From Vibrio ponticus (GTDB lineage: Bacteria; Pseudomonadota; Gammaproteobacteria; Enterobacterales; Vibrionaceae), in assembly GCF_009938225.1 (NCBI RefSeq), contig NZ_AP019657.1, forward strand, positions 930,001-994,000: DNA of 64,000 bases, read 5' to 3'. This document shows positions 8,896-20,624 of the stretch, one piece after another (position 1 is the first letter of the stretch; each line of letters starts with the position of its first letter). The notes beneath the pieces were generated by a model. The model made no database searches, was not told where the DNA came from, and saw only the letters and a program-made list of their open reading frames with translations. Position numbers and translations under genes: made by a program.

Positions 8896-9011
8896 TGACG
8901 ATTCGTCACTTTTGATTGGATTAGCCTGCTAAGGCTAGTCACACAATGAGTAAGTTGAGCGCTAAACCAGAGAAATCTGGTTTTTATTTCAACTTTTTTG
9001 ACGAAACGTCA
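8896..9011. promoter_or_regulatory. Two further palindromic operators before the MMPL gene
   Basis: TGACGATTCGTCA (8896-8908) and TGACGAAACGTCA (8999-9011) match the two sites upstream of the tetR-type gene. The second falls inside a longer reading frame that starts at 8946. This supports the internal start at 9027 and places this site in the promoter or leader. Confidence 0.7.
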
Positions 9012-9026
9012 CAAATGGAGAGTGTG

Positions 9027-11390
9027 ATGAATAACAATCAGCCCGACCCCAGAAGGTGGCTTACTTTACCCACCCGTAAAACTTTGCAAGTCTTGCTCCT
9101 GTCCGCGACTCTGGTTGTACTGGCAACCTTAGGCGCGAAGAACCTCTACTTTGAGGGAGATTATGAAATCTTTTTTGATCAGGATAACCCTCAATTACAA
9201 GCATTTGACGAAATTCAAGCCACGTTTTCTAAATCTGACAGCGTCTCTATTGTCGTCGCGCCGAGTAATAATCAGGTTTTCAGTCGTGAAACATTAACGC
9301 TTATTCAAAAGATAACCGAAGACGCATGGCAGGTACCTTATTCAAGCCGTGTTGACTCACTGGCTAACTATCAACATACCGAAGCGATTGAAGATGACTT
9401 ATTAGTCACAGATCTACTCAGTGAGGATATTGATCTCTCGGCGGAACGGATAGCTAAGGTAAAACAGATCGCTTTAAGTGAACCGGCGTTAATTGATTCA
9501 ATGATAGCTTCTTCTGGCGCTGTCTCGGTGATTAACATCACGATTCAACTGCCGGAAATTGATAAGACTGCTGAGTCGATGGAGGTGAACGAATTTGTTG
9601 ACCAGATGATGGACAAATATCGTCATCTCTATCCACAGGTTGAATTGCACAAAGTGGGCATTATTGCTCAAAACTATGCATTTATGTCCTCAGCCAAAGG
9701 GGACACTGCGACGTTGGTGCCAACCATGTTTGTTGTGATCTTATTCTTTTTGACTCTGATGTTGCGCTCATTGCTCAGCGTAATTGCCACTCTTGTCGTG
9801 ATTGTCGCGTCAGTTTCATCGACGCTTGGTTTGACGGGGTGGGCAGGGATGTTTATTTCAACGGCAACAGTGAATATTCCGACCTTAATCATGACTCTCG
9901 CGGTGGCGGATTGTGTGCATGTGATAGCCACGCTACGCCAGCGAATGAAGCAAGGCTACAGCAAAGTGGATGCTATCAATTACAGTATTACGATTAACGC
10001 TATGCCAATTTTGGTCACTTCTGTAACCACCGCTATTGGTTTCTTGATGATGAATATGTCGGATTCTCCAGCGTTGAGAGATTTCGGTAACTTTGCTGCG
10101 TTAGGGGTAATGCTTGCCTGTGTGTTGTCGTTATCGCTGCTACCGGCGCTGTTGAAATTATTGCCAATTAAATTTGCTGTCGATAGCAACCCTGGTGAAC
10201 AACCATCCAGTATGTTCGACAAATTGGCGGATTTTGTGATTGCTTATCGATCGCCATTACTGCCCGCGTCTATTGTTGTTATTTGTCTTGCGGCTGCGGC
10301 AATTCCACTCAATCGAGTTAACGACGAGCCAGTAAAATATTTCGATCAAAGCCATGAGTTTCGCCAAGCAGTGGATTTTATGGAGCAGAATATTAGTGGT
10401 ATGACTAACATCAGTATCGCAATCAAGTCTGGTGAAGCACAGGGCATTGCTGCACCTGAGTTTATCTCTACCTTAGGCAATTTCAGCGAGTGGTTGCGTC
10501 AACAGCCGGAGGTCGATCATGTTGCGACGCTGTCAGATACCTATAAACGTTTGAACAAAAACATGCATAGTGATCAGCAAAGCTACTATCGCTTACCACA
10601 AGATCGTGAGTTAGCTGCGCAGTATCTCCTGTTGTATGAGATGTCATTACCATTTGGACTGGATCTCAATAATCAAATCAGCATAGATAAGTCTTCATCA
10701 AAGTTAGTCGTGACGACTAAGAATGTTGGTAGCGTTGAGTTGGTTGATTTAGAAAATCGCATCTATCAGTGGTTTGATGAACATGCGCCAAGCTATCAAG
10801 TTCTTGCTTCCAGCCCAAGCTTGATGTTCGCTCATATCGGCGAAACGAATATGCAAAGCATGTTGACTACTTTGCCCATTACCTTAGTTCTCGTTTCTGC
10901 GTTGATGATTTTTGCGCTGCGTTCCATGCGACTTGGTGTGATTAGCTTAGTGCCGAACATTGCGCCAGCAGTGATTGGTTTTGGGCTTTGGGCACTGATT
11001 TCCGGTGAGATCAACTTAGGGCTTTCCGTGGTGGTAACACTGACGTTGGGCATTGTGGTTGATGATGCTGTCCATTTCCTCTCTAAGTATCAACGCGCAC
11101 GCAAGATGGGGCAAAGCGCAGAGCAGGCGGTACGCTACGCGTTTCAAACCGTTGGACGAGCACTTTGGATTACCACCATTGTGTTGGTCGCGGGCTTTTC
11201 AATCCTTGCGATGTCTAGCTTCAGACTCAATGCCGACATGGGCATGTTGAGTGCGATTGTTATCTTCCTCGCGCTAGTGGTCGACTTTATTTTCCTACCT
11301 GCGCTACTGATGAAATTTGATAAAGCGGAATACGCGCTCGACGAACAAACGTCATCCATATCGGGTTTGACCGCAAAAGAAAGTCACTAA
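9027..11390 (+). CDS. MMPL/RND superfamily transporter (putative lipid exporter)
   Basis: About 787 residues with the duplicated six-helix RND architecture: one helix near the N-terminus, a large periplasmic loop and five helices, then the same again. Each half carries the MMPL-type TM4 motif (LAVADCVHVIATL; LGIVVDDAVHFLSKY) with acidic residues for proton coupling. MMPL and HpnN-type proteins move lipids or hydrophobic molecules to the outer envelope. ATG 9027 is chosen because GGAG is six bases upstream; ATG 8946 lacks a ribosome-binding site and would place an operator inside the gene. First gene of a three-gene operon with a LolA-like protein and an outer-membrane barrel. The substrate is unknown. 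Confidence 0.88.
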   Translation: MNNNQPDPRRWLTLPTRKTLQVLLLSATLVVLATLGAKNLYFEGDYEIFFDQDNPQLQAFDEIQATFSKSDSVSIVVAPSNNQVFSRETLTLIQKITEDAWQVPYSSRVDSLANYQHTEAIEDDLLVTDLLSEDIDLSAERIAKVKQIALSEPALIDSMIASSGAVSVINITIQLPEIDKTAESMEVNEFVDQMMDKYRHLYPQVELHKVGIIAQNYAFMSSAKGDTATLVPTMFVVILFFLTLMLRSLLSVIATLVVIVASVSSTLGLTGWAGMFISTATVNIPTLIMTLAVADCVHVIATLRQRMKQGYSKVDAINYSITINAMPILVTSVTTAIGFLMMNMSDSPALRDFGNFAALGVMLACVLSLSLLPALLKLLPIKFAVDSNPGEQPSSMFDKLADFVIAYRSPLLPASIVVICLAAAAIPLNRVNDEPVKYFDQSHEFRQAVDFMEQNISGMTNISIAIKSGEAQGIAAPEFISTLGNFSEWLRQQPEVDHVATLSDTYKRLNKNMHSDQQSYYRLPQDRELAAQYLLLYEMSLPFGLDLNNQISIDKSSSKLVVTTKNVGSVELVDLENRIYQWFDEHAPSYQVLASSPSLMFAHIGETNMQSMLTTLPITLVLVSALMIFALRSMRLGVISLVPNIAPAVIGFGLWALISGEINLGLSVVVTLTLGIVVDDAVHFLSKYQRARKMGQSAEQAVRYAFQTVGRALWITTIVLVAGFSILAMSSFRLNADMGMLSAIVIFLALVVDFIFLPALLMKFDKAEYALDEQTSSISGLTAKESH

Positions 11391-11403
11391 ATACAAGGAG
11401 TAA

Positions 11404-12207
11404 ATGATGAATATGACAGCCACAAAATGGATAAAAGGCGTAGTGATTGCTTCTGTTGCTTTTGCTAGCGTCAGCCACTTGGCTTGGGCTGATGCAGCTC
11501 GAGGTCTTGAAATAGCACAGGAGCGCAAGCAGCGCGATCAAGGATGGGGAGATTCATTATCAACCATGGAAATGGTTCTCAAGGACTCTCAAGGTGCAAG
11601 CAGCACTCGTCTGATGCGTATTAAAAATCTCGAGGTTGACGGCGATGGCGATAAAGGTCTAACTATTTTTGACCAGCCGAGAGACGTCAAAGGAACGGCA
11701 TTTTTAAACCATTCCCATATTTCTGAAGCCGATGACCAATGGCTCTATTTACCAGCATTAAAACGCGTTAAACGAATCTCTTCTCGTAATAAGTCAGGAC
11801 CATTTATGGGCAGTGAGTTTTCTTATGAAGATTTGAGTTCGTTTGAACTTGAGAAATACAGCTTCAACTATGTAAATCGAGAGCAGCTAAACGGTGTTGA
11901 AACGTATATTTTAGAGCAAATTCCGACCGACAAAAACTCTGGTTACACCAAGCAAATTGCTTGGCTGGATAGTGAGCACTATCGACCAATGAAAGTGGAA
12001 TTTTATGACCGACGAGGTGCTCTGCTGAAAACTTTAACGTTCAAAGATTATCAGCAGCATCTAAACAAATACTGGCGGGCTCATAAGATGGTGATGGTGA
12101 ATCATCAATCAGGTAAAAGTACCGAGCTGATTACCAGTGGCATGGCATTTAAAACGGGTCTGACAGAGAAAGATTTTCAAAAGAATGTTCTTAAGCGCGT
12201 AAGGTAG
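11404..12207 (+). CDS. LolA-like outer membrane lipoprotein-sorting protein
   Basis: 267 residues with a signal peptide (cleavage near SHLAWA-DA). The body matches the LolA-like family commonly annotated as outer membrane lipoprotein-sorting protein: RGLEIAQERKQRDQGWGDS, DQWLYLPALKRVKRISSRNKSGPFMGSEFSYEDL, and a KIEFYDRRG-like strand (MKVEFYDRRGALLKTL). These periplasmic proteins form a half-barrel with a hydrophobic cavity and regularly occur with MMPL transporters. A role as a shuttle for the exported lipid is an inference. AAGGAG precedes ATG 11404, with a second ATG at 11407. It lies 13 bases after the MMPL gene. Confidence 0.88.
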   Translation: MMNMTATKWIKGVVIASVAFASVSHLAWADAARGLEIAQERKQRDQGWGDSLSTMEMVLKDSQGASSTRLMRIKNLEVDGDGDKGLTIFDQPRDVKGTAFLNHSHISEADDQWLYLPALKRVKRISSRNKSGPFMGSEFSYEDLSSFELEKYSFNYVNREQLNGVETYILEQIPTDKNSGYTKQIAWLDSEHYRPMKVEFYDRRGALLKTLTFKDYQQHLNKYWRAHKMVMVNHQSGKSTELITSGMAFKTGLTEKDFQKNVLKRVR

Positions 12208-12214
12208 GTGAGTG

Positions 12215-13414
12215 ATGAGGTTAAGTCGTATCTCGAATTCATTAAGTAAAGCGGGTTTAGTTACATTGGGTGTGCTCTCTGCGCCGGTTACCGCAGTGGA
12301 ACTAGGGGGGCAGATTAACCTAGAACACCGACAATTTATTGACCGCGGTTTGCAAGGGCAAGCAAAGGAGCAAAGTTCGATAGTCATTAACCCCGAACTT
12401 TACTGGTCGTTATTCAACAGTGACGCTAGTTTCACATTTTCCCCTTTCTATCGATACGATAGCCTCGATGCTAAGCGCAGTCATGGTGACATTAGAGAAG
12501 CTCTGTTTCTTAGTTATTGGGATGATTATGAAGTTCGCGTCGGGATCAGCAAGCTATTTTGGGGTGTGACGGAGTCAGCGCACTTAGTCGATGTGATCAA
12601 CCAAACCGATAGCGTTGAGTCAGTGGATGGCGAGCAGAAACTCGGTCAAACTATGCTGCATCTCACCGCGATTAAGGATTGGGGCACCGTCGATGCGTTG
12701 TTGTTGCCCTATTTCAGAGAGCGGACTTTTGCCGGAGAAGATGGGCGACTGAGAGCACCGTTACTTATCAATGATGATGTTAACTACCAATCGTCTCGGC
12801 AAGAACAGCATATTGATTACGCTTTGCGTTACTCGGTAATGCTTGATGATTGGGACTTAGGGGTGAGCTACTTTCAAGGGACCAATCGAGACCCTTACTT
12901 CGATGTGACACCGACTGGTGAGGGGTTAGAATTGACCCCATTTTATGCTCAATCAAAACAGCTTGGCGTTGATGTGCAGGGTATTGTCGGTGATTGGTTG
13001 TGGAAGTTTGAGGGGATCTATCGCGATACCTTAGAAAACTACACGGGCTTTGTCGGCGGCTTTGAATACACCAGTGTGGGAGTGTTTGACTCGGTTTGGG
13101 ATATTGGCTGGATTGCAGAATATCTATATGACAGTCGCGGTGAAAATGCTCAAACGATTGGACAAAACGATCTGTTTGTCGGCAGCCGCTTGGTCCTCAA
13201 TGACGAAGCTGGCAGCGAAGTACTGTTTGGTGTCACTCAAGACCTTGATCATAGCGATGTCTATAATGCAAAAATTGAAGCATCCAGTCGTTTAAGTAAT
13301 CATTTTAAATGGCGCGCCAATGCATGGTTATTTGAAAACCGGACTCCTTCAGACTTGCTCTATTTCGCTAGAAAGGATGACTTTATCGAGCTATCGCTAG
13401 AGTATTACTTCTGA
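12215..13414 (+). CDS. Outer-membrane beta-barrel protein (DUF1302-like)
   Basis: About 399 residues with a signal peptide (cleavage near APVTA-VE). It is rich in alternating aromatic/polar strands ending in SLEYYF, the C-terminal aromatic expected of outer-membrane barrels. Segments such as SYWDDYEVRVGISKLFWGVTESAHLVDVINQTD resemble DUF1302-type barrels found next to MMPL transporters. I infer that it is the outer-membrane partner of this operon. The start codon could be GTG 12212 or ATG 12215 (AGGTAGG upstream suits ATG). Followed by a good terminator. Confidence 0.75.
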   Translation: MRLSRISNSLSKAGLVTLGVLSAPVTAVELGGQINLEHRQFIDRGLQGQAKEQSSIVINPELYWSLFNSDASFTFSPFYRYDSLDAKRSHGDIREALFLSYWDDYEVRVGISKLFWGVTESAHLVDVINQTDSVESVDGEQKLGQTMLHLTAIKDWGTVDALLLPYFRERTFAGEDGRLRAPLLINDDVNYQSSRQEQHIDYALRYSVMLDDWDLGVSYFQGTNRDPYFDVTPTGEGLELTPFYAQSKQLGVDVQGIVGDWLWKFEGIYRDTLENYTGFVGGFEYTSVGVFDSVWDIGWIAEYLYDSRGENAQTIGQNDLFVGSRLVLNDEAGSEVLFGVTQDLDHSDVYNAKIEASSRLSNHFKWRANAWLFENRTPSDLLYFARKDDFIELSLEYYF

Positions 13415-13444
13415 CCTAGTAGGTAATTGGTCAAAAATAAACTT

Positions 13445-13471
13445 AGGGAGCAGATCGAGCTCCCTTTTTTT
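13445..13471 (+). terminator. Terminator of the MMPL operon
   Basis: Stem AGGGAGC/GCTCCCT (13445-13451 with 13459-13465) with a seven-base loop, followed by a seven-T run. Confidence 0.88.
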
Positions 13472-13564
13472 ACACAATATGAATGAGTTTTGTTAAAAAA
13501 TGGCTAGAATATTGCAAAAAATATAAGTGCATTTGGGCATATACTGAAATTTTGAGGTTTGCTG

Positions 13565-14547
13565 ATGAATTCTTTCCAATGGGACAGCTGCTATGAGACT
13601 GGCATCGACGAAGTCGACGAGCAGCATCAGTTCCTTGTTGATATTATCAACCGCTATGGTGCTTTAGTGGCTGAAAACACAATATCGATGGAGGATATTC
13701 GCACCATCTTGTTTGAACTTTATCAATACTCAGAATTTCACTTTCGTGAAGAAGAAGCGCTGATGCGCAAGAGTGGTATTTACTCGGCACATTTGGACAA
13801 GCATATCAAAATCCACCGCGCCAATTGGCTAAGATTGAACGTGGCATTGATCCTAGAGTCGCTTATGAAGAGGAAGAGCGCGGTTCAGATAGCAGTACTG
13901 AGCCGTTACTTGCTGCGTTAACCGGCTTGTTCGAGCAGGTTTCTGAACGCAATAAGGCACTACTTGAGTTAAACCAAAACCTCGAAGATATGGTTCAAGA
14001 GCGCACTAAACAGTTGGTCAAAGCCAACCATAAGTTAGAAGAGCTGTCGTTAACGGATTCGTTAACTCAGTTGCCTAATCGCCGCTGTGCAATGCGTCAA
14101 CTTAAGCAATTGTGGGATATTGCATTAAGTAAGAATGAGCCTTTAGTGGCAATAATGATCGATGTCGATCATTTTAAAGAAGTCAATGATAGTGCCGGGC
14201 ACGATGCCGGTGATTTAGTACTGCAAGAGATCGCCACTTTGCTTAAGCACCATTTCCGTAATGATGATGTGGTTTGTCGCTTGGGTGGCGATGAGTTTTT
14301 TGTTATCTGTCCGAATACCGACCAAGAGGGCGGCTTGCATGTTGCGCGCCAAGCGCAAGAATCAATATCAGAACTGCAACTCGATCTGGGGCGTGCGTAC
14401 TGGCGCGGAAGTATCAGCGTTGGTGTCGCAGAGCGTCTAGAGTATATGGAAAGCTACCACGACTTAATCAAAGTTGCCGATAACGCCGTTTATTTGTCGA
14501 AAGCGGAAGGGCGTAACCGAGTGTCAGCTTGGCTGAGTGTCGAGTAA
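13565..14547 (+). pseudogene. Hemerythrin-GGDEF diguanylate cyclase, broken by deletion/frameshift
   Basis: The first frame (ATG 13565, GAGG upstream) encodes the front of a bacteriohemerythrin domain: VDEQH, FHFREEE and HLDKHIKIH supply five of the usual seven iron ligands. At about 13818 it stops being hemerythrin-like and runs on to 13921. A different frame, beginning RQLAKIERGIDP near 13819, continues through a coiled coil (residues NKALLELNQNLEDMVQ) into a GGDEF domain (DVDHFKEVNDSAGHD; LGGDEFFVI) ending at 14547. The missing middle (the W-L-x2-H-I-x3-D part with the last His and Asp ligands) and the frame change imply a deletion of about 45 codons plus a non-multiple of three. The GGDEF part might still be made from TTG 13825. 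Confidence 0.75.
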
Positions 14548-14563
14548 GTATAGTCGGGGAAAA

Positions 14564-14596
14564 TTAGCTGGTGGCAATATGGGGTGCACCAGCTAA
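14564..14596 (-). terminator. Hairpin between convergent GGDEF and GNAT genes
   Basis: TTAGCTGGTG/CACCAGCTAA (14564-14573 with 14587-14596). On the minus strand it is followed by TTTTCC, so it best serves the acetyltransferase gene. Confidence 0.65.
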
Positions 14597-14601
14597 CGAT
14601 A

Positions 14602-15084
14602 TTATAGTTGTTTGAGCATCCATACATCACAGCCACCATGAATCGTGCTTTCGATTGGCGCTGATAAATGCTGGAATCCCACTTTTTCATAAAGCGCGAT
14701 TGCTGATTTCATTGAACTCAGTGTATCTAAATAACATTGACTGAAGCCTTGTTGCTTGGCAAATGCCAAACAGTCTAAAGTCAGTTGTTTGCCTAAGCCA
14801 AGTCCGCGACTTTGCGGTAAAAGAAACAGCTTTTTAAGCTCACATACTTCATTAGAGCCACTAAACGGTGCTAAACCACAGCCACCCACCACTTTTCCAT
14901 CCAGAGTGGCGACTAAATATAAACTTTTGTTTTCCTCAGTGTAATAGTGGCTCATCGCCTCGACTTCGGCATCTGATGGTCCGAAACCTTCGCCAATGGC
15001 GCCAAATTCAGTGCCTACTGCTTTGATAATATTGCATATTTCTTCATTTTGTTCAGCCACGATGGGTTTGACTATTAACGACAT
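14602..15084 (-). CDS. GNAT family N-acetyltransferase
   Basis: 160 residues with the GNAT core: GGCGLAPF, the acetyl-CoA pyrophosphate loop in LPQSRGLGLGKQL (Q-x2-G-x-G), and the late ALYEKVGFQ motif. The acceptor substrate cannot be predicted. The nearest general type is the YjgM/PA-like acetyltransferase group. Convergent with the broken GGDEF gene and divergent from pheS. Confidence 0.85.
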   Translation of the reverse strand: MSLIVKPIVAEQNEEICNIIKAVGTEFGAIGEGFGPSDAEVEAMSHYYTEENKSLYLVATLDGKVVGGCGLAPFSGSNEVCELKKLFLLPQSRGLGLGKQLTLDCLAFAKQQGFSQCYLDTLSSMKSAIALYEKVGFQHLSAPIESTIHGGCDVWMLKQL

Positions 15085-16318
<1,234 letters not shown>

Positions 16319-16336
16319 TCCAGAGGATCAATCACA

Positions 16337-18742
16337 ATGAAATTCAGCGAATCATGGCTTCGTGAGTGGGTGAATCCTGCGATTACCACTGACGAACTAA
16401 CGCACCAAATTACTATGGCTGGTCTAGAGGTTGATGACGTTCTTCCTGTAGCCGGTACTTTCAATGGCGTGAAAGTTGGTCACGTTGTTGAGTGTGGTCA
16501 ACACCCAGATGCTGACAAACTACGTGTAACGAAAGTTGACGTTGGCGAAGAAGAACTTCTAGACATCGTGTGTGGCGCAGCAAACTGCCGTCAAGGTCTA
16601 AAAGTTGCAGTAGCAACAGTTGGTGCTGTTCTACCGGGTGATTTCAAAATCAAGAAAGCGAAACTACGTGGTCAGCCTTCTCACGGTATGCTTTGTTCAT
16701 TCTCTGAACTAGGCATCGATGTTGAGTCAAACGGCATCATGGAACTAGCAGAAGACGCAGTGGTTGGTACAGACTTCCGCGAATTCCTAGCTCTAGACGA
16801 CGTAACAGTAGACGTTGACCTAACGGCTAACCGTGCTGACTGTTTCAGCATTCGCGGTCTAGCGCGCGAAGTCGGCGTTCTAAACCGTGCTGACGTCACT
16901 GAGCCTTCAGTAGAAGCAGTAGCAGAAACTATTGCTGATACAGTTTCAATTGAAATCAAAGCAACAGACGCATGTCCACGTTACCTTGGTCGTGTGATCA
17001 AAAACGTAAACGTGCAAGCTGAAACGCCACTATGGATGCAAGAAAAACTGCGTCGTTGTGGTATGCGTTCAATTGACCCAGTAGTAGACGTAACTAACTA
17101 CGTAATGCTAGAGCAAGGTCAACCAATGCACGCATTCGATCTAGCGAAGATCGAAGGTGGTATCGTTGTTCGTCTAGCTGAGCAAGGTGAGAAGCTAACA
17201 CTGCTAGATGGCAGCGAAGCTGAGCTAAATGCAGATACTCTAGTGGTTGCTGACCACAACAAAGCACTAGCAATTGCTGGTATCTTTGGTGGTGAAGATT
17301 CAGGCGTAACGACTGAAACTAAAGACGTACTGCTTGAGTGTGCATTCTTTGCACCAGACCACATCCGTGGTCGTGCTCGTAGCTACGGTCTACACACTGA
17401 TTCATCAATGCGTTTTGAGCGTGGTGTGGATTACGCACTGCAATTCAGCGCAGTTGAGCGTGCAACACAGCTTCTAATCGAAATCTGTGGTGGTGAAGTA
17501 GCACCAGTTGTAGCAGTAGAGTCAGAAGCTGACCTACCTAAGCCAAACCAAGTTGCACTTCGTCGCACTAAACTAGACAACCTACTAGGTCACCACATTG
17601 CTGATGCAGATGTGGTTGAGATCCTAGAGCGTCTAGGTATGACAGTTGAAGCAAACGCTGAAGGTTGGGTAGCTGTTGCACCAACATGGCGTTTCGACAT
17701 CGCAATTGAGCAAGACTTGATTGAAGAAGTTGGTCGTATCTACGGTTACGATAACATTCCAAATCAACACCCAATTGCTGCACTGACTATGCACAACCAC
17801 GTTGAAGCGGACCAACCGCTAAAACGCGTGCGTGATCTGCTCGTTGACCGTGGTTTCCACGAAGCAATTACTTACAGCTTCGTAGAGCCTGAGCAACAAA
17901 AACTGATCGTGCCAGACGTTGCACCACTTGTACTGCCGAACCCAATTTCAGCAGACATGTCAGCAATGCGCTTAGGTCTAATCCAAGGCTTGCTAAACAC
18001 TGTGGTTCACAACCAAAAACGTCAGCAACCACGTGTTCGTCTATTCGAATACGGTCTACGTTTCATCCCATGTGAAGCAGCAGAAAACGGCATGCGTCAA
18101 GAGCCAATGCTAGCAGGTGTTATCGCGGGTACTCGCGGTGAAGAGCACTGGGATATGGCGACAGCGACGGTTGATTTCTTCGATCTTAAAGCAGATCTAG
18201 AAGCGGTACTTGAGCTATCAGCAAACGCACAAGCTTACTCTTTCGTTGCGCTGTCACCTGAAAGCAAAAAAGCTAACCCAGCACTACACCCAGGTCAATC
18301 TGCTGCTATCATGCTAGATGGTAAAGAGATCGGTGTGATTGGTACTGTACACCCAGAGCTAGAGCGCAAGTTCGGTCTAAATGGTCGTACAATCGTATTC
18401 GAAATCGAATGGGATGCAATCAACACTCGTGTGATCCCAGAAGCAGTAGCACTGTCTAAGTTCCCTGCAAACCGTCGTGATATCGCGGTAGTAGTAGACG
18501 AAGCAGTCGCGTCTGGCGACATCGTAAATGCTTGTCTAGAGCAAGGTGGTGAGTTCCTTAAAGACGCACGTCTATTCGACGTGTACGTAGGTAAAGGCGT
18601 AGAAGAAGGCAAGAAGAGCCTAGCTATCGCACTGACACTACAGTCTCTAGAGCGCACACTTGAAGATGCAGATATCGCAGGTGCGGTTGAAGCTATCGTT
18701 GCTCACGTATCTGACAAATTTGGCGCGACACTTCGCGACTAA
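16337..18742 (+). CDS. pheT: Phenylalanyl-tRNA synthetase beta subunit
   Basis: 801 residues. Domain order is B1, tRNA-binding OB fold ([24 protein letters not shown], about residues 45-68), B3/B4 editing domain, B5, the catalytic-like core ([12 protein letters not shown]) and a C-terminal anticodon-binding (FDX-ACB) domain ([21 protein letters not shown]). It follows pheS by 18 bases in an operon with the same strong codon bias. The usual next gene, ihfA, is not present here; a terminator and a convergent chemoreceptor follow instead. Confidence 0.98.
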   Translation: MKFSESWLREWVNPAITTDELTHQITMAGLEVDDVLPVAGTFNGVKVGHVVECGQHPDADKLRVTKVDVGEEELLDIVCGAANCRQGLKVAVATVGAVLPGDFKIKKAKLRGQPSHGMLCSFSELGIDVESNGIMELAEDAVVGTDFREFLALDDVTVDVDLTANRADCFSIRGLAREVGVLNRADVTEPSVEAVAETIADTVSIEIKATDACPRYLGRVIKNVNVQAETPLWMQEKLRRCGMRSIDPVVDVTNYVMLEQGQPMHAFDLAKIEGGIVVRLAEQGEKLTLLDGSEAELNADTLVVADHNKALAIAGIFGGEDSGVTTETKDVLLECAFFAPDHIRGRARSYGLHTDSSMRFERGVDYALQFSAVERATQLLIEICGGEVAPVVAVESEADLPKPNQVALRRTKLDNLLGHHIADADVVEILERLGMTVEANAEGWVAVAPTWRFDIAIEQDLIEEVGRIYGYDNIPNQHPIAALTMHNHVEADQPLKRVRDLLVDRGFHEAITYSFVEPEQQKLIVPDVAPLVLPNPISADMSAMRLGLIQGLLNTVVHNQKRQQPRVRLFEYGLRFIPCEAAENGMRQEPMLAGVIAGTRGEEHWDMATATVDFFDLKADLEAVLELSANAQAYSFVALSPESKKANPALHPGQSAAIMLDGKEIGVIGTVHPELERKFGLNGRTIVFEIEWDAINTRVIPEAVALSKFPANRRDIAVVVDEAVASGDIVNACLEQGGEFLKDARLFDVYVGKGVEEGKKSLAIALTLQSLERTLEDADIAGAVEAIVAHVSDKFGATLRD

Positions 18743-18762
18743 TCATCAGATAGACTGATACA

Positions 18763-18790
18763 AAAACCTGCCCAAGCGGCAGGTTTTTTT
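18763..18790 (+). terminator. Terminator of pheST
   Basis: A 10-bp stem AAAACCTGCC/GGCAGGTTTT (18763-18772 with 18778-18787) with loop CAAGC and a continuing T run. Confidence 0.93.
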
Positions 18791-18812
18791 TCGACTGAAT
18801 AAAGATAACTGA

Positions 18813-20462
18813 CTATAGCTTAAAACGATTCGCCAGTTGCTCGAGTTGGCTTGACAGCGCATTGAGTGTTTCGCTACTGGAAGAAAGCTGTTCGGCTGCA
18901 TCCGCGGTTTCATCGGTTAGACTACTGATTTCGTTGATGTTCATATTGATATCATTGACGACGGTCGATTGCTCCTCCGTCGCGGTTGCAACCAGTGTAT
19001 TTTGATCATTGATCATTTCGATAAACGCGTTAATTTGCTGTAGCGATACCGCAACGTGTTCGGATTGCTCGACCACTATGGTACTTTGTTCGTGCCCACG
19101 CGACATTGATTCTACGGCATTGGCGGACTCTTGCTGTAGGCGGTTAATGACTCCTTGGATTTCCTCGGTTGATTCTGCCGAACGGCTGGCGAGATTACGT
19201 ACTTCGTCAGCAACCACGGCGAAACCGCGTCCCTGTTCTCCGGCGCGAGCGGCTTCTATTGCTGCATTGAGTGCGAGCAAGTTGGTCTGCTCAGAAATAC
19301 TGCGGATGGTTTCAAGTATCGAGCTGATGTCTTCCACTTGGACCGCAAGGGAGCTGACCACGGATTTTGCTCCGTTGATTTCGCTGGACAGGAATTCAAT
19401 ATTGCTTGTCGTTTCGGCAACTTTTCCTACGCTGGTGTTTGCTTGTTCAGTGGCTTCTCTGGCAACATTTGCCGCGTTTGCTGCATTCGAAGAAATCTCC
19501 CCAACAGTAGCGCCCAGCTCATTGACCGCGGTCGCGACTTGAGTGGTTCGATCACGCTGTGAGATACAAATTTGCTGAGTTTGGTGGGCTTGAGTCGCAA
19601 GCTTTTCTGCCGCTTGGGACATTTTATGGCTACTAGACGCAATTTCGGCAATAGAATCGCGCACGCGATCCATCAAGCTATTAAAGCTTCTACCAATGTC
19701 ACTCAACTCATCGTTAGAAGAGACATCGAGGCGCACATCTAACGCCAAGTTTTTAGCCGCTAGGTTCATATTGGTTTTTAGCGAATCTACTTTCTTACGC
19801 ATGCCACTAATTATCACATAAGCAATACTTGAAGAGAGGGCTAAGCCGATGACGATTGCGATTAATAATGTGTATTCACCCGCTAAGAAGGTCGCTTCAC
19901 TTTGCTTGTGTTGCGCTTTGGCTTGCAGAAGCAAGTTGTCGAGAATGGTGGCAGATTGTTTGCGCAGAGCCCCGTAGCTTTTGGCATATTTTTCGCGATA
20001 AATATGGCTGGCTAATGGCATATTACCTTGCTCGAACGCATCAAGCATTGGCGCTAATTCTTGAGCGATCATTGTCTCCATCGCCACTTTTAACGCGGTC
20101 ACTTCTTTGACCATTTCAGGGTTTTCTTGTGCAGCGACAGCGGCTTCTAATGACTGTACAAGTTGAGGTATGTCTTCTTCTCTGGTTTCTTTGACTCGAG
20201 TCATTACCCCTTTTTGGTCTTTAAGTTGATCAACTTGTTGCAGCAGCATCATATCAATACCGACTCGCATGCGAGGTATACGTGAAGAGACTTCAGCCAT
20301 GGATCGCATTGGCTCAGCGGTATTTTGATAGATAGCCTCTGTCTGAGTTTGAATTTGACTCATTGAGTTAACACTCAAACCAGCGACGACGAGCAAGGCA
20401 AGGCTTGGGGCTAAAACAGCCAGAATTAACCGAGATTTGAGCGTCATATTATTAAGAAACAT
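18813..20462 (-). CDS. Methyl-accepting chemotaxis protein (4HB-type sensor)
   Basis: About 549 residues. TM1 ([20 protein letters not shown]) is followed by an all-helical periplasmic sensor of about 150 residues of the four-helix-bundle type, TM2 ([22 protein letters not shown]), HAMP, and the signalling domain. The hairpin tip reads [35 protein letters not shown]. No CheR-binding pentapeptide is present at the C-terminus. The start at 20462 is chosen from AGGA seven bases upstream; a longer frame would begin with TTG at 20486. The ligand is unknown. Confidence 0.92.
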   Translation of the reverse strand: MFLNNMTLKSRLILAVLAPSLALLVVAGLSVNSMSQIQTQTEAIYQNTAEPMRSMAEVSSRIPRMRVGIDMMLLQQVDQLKDQKGVMTRVKETREEDIPQLVQSLEAAVAAQENPEMVKEVTALKVAMETMIAQELAPMLDAFEQGNMPLASHIYREKYAKSYGALRKQSATILDNLLLQAKAQHKQSEATFLAGEYTLLIAIVIGLALSSSIAYVIISGMRKKVDSLKTNMNLAAKNLALDVRLDVSSNDELSDIGRSFNSLMDRVRDSIAEIASSSHKMSQAAEKLATQAHQTQQICISQRDRTTQVATAVNELGATVGEISSNAANAANVAREATEQANTSVGKVAETTSNIEFLSSEINGAKSVVSSLAVQVEDISSILETIRSISEQTNLLALNAAIEAARAGEQGRGFAVVADEVRNLASRSAESTEEIQGVINRLQQESANAVESMSRGHEQSTIVVEQSEHVAVSLQQINAFIEMINDQNTLVATATEEQSTVVNDINMNINEISSLTDETADAAEQLSSSSETLNALSSQLEQLANRFKL

Positions 20463-20624
20463 AGCGACATCCTGTTTGGGAAGCAAAAATAGTTGTTAGA
20501 AAAGGGTTCGATTGCTGTATTTGTAATCAACTATTTATAAGCAACTTAGATGTTTCAAAGTGTGACAGGATGACTATTATCGATTTAACAGTATGTTGTT
20601 TAGTCAAAATTGGGACGATAAACG

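Noticed and set aside
8946..9026. N-terminal extension of the MMPL transporter
   Set aside because: ATG 8946 lacks a ribosome-binding site and the segment contains an operator palindrome; the start at 9027 has GGAG at the right spacing.
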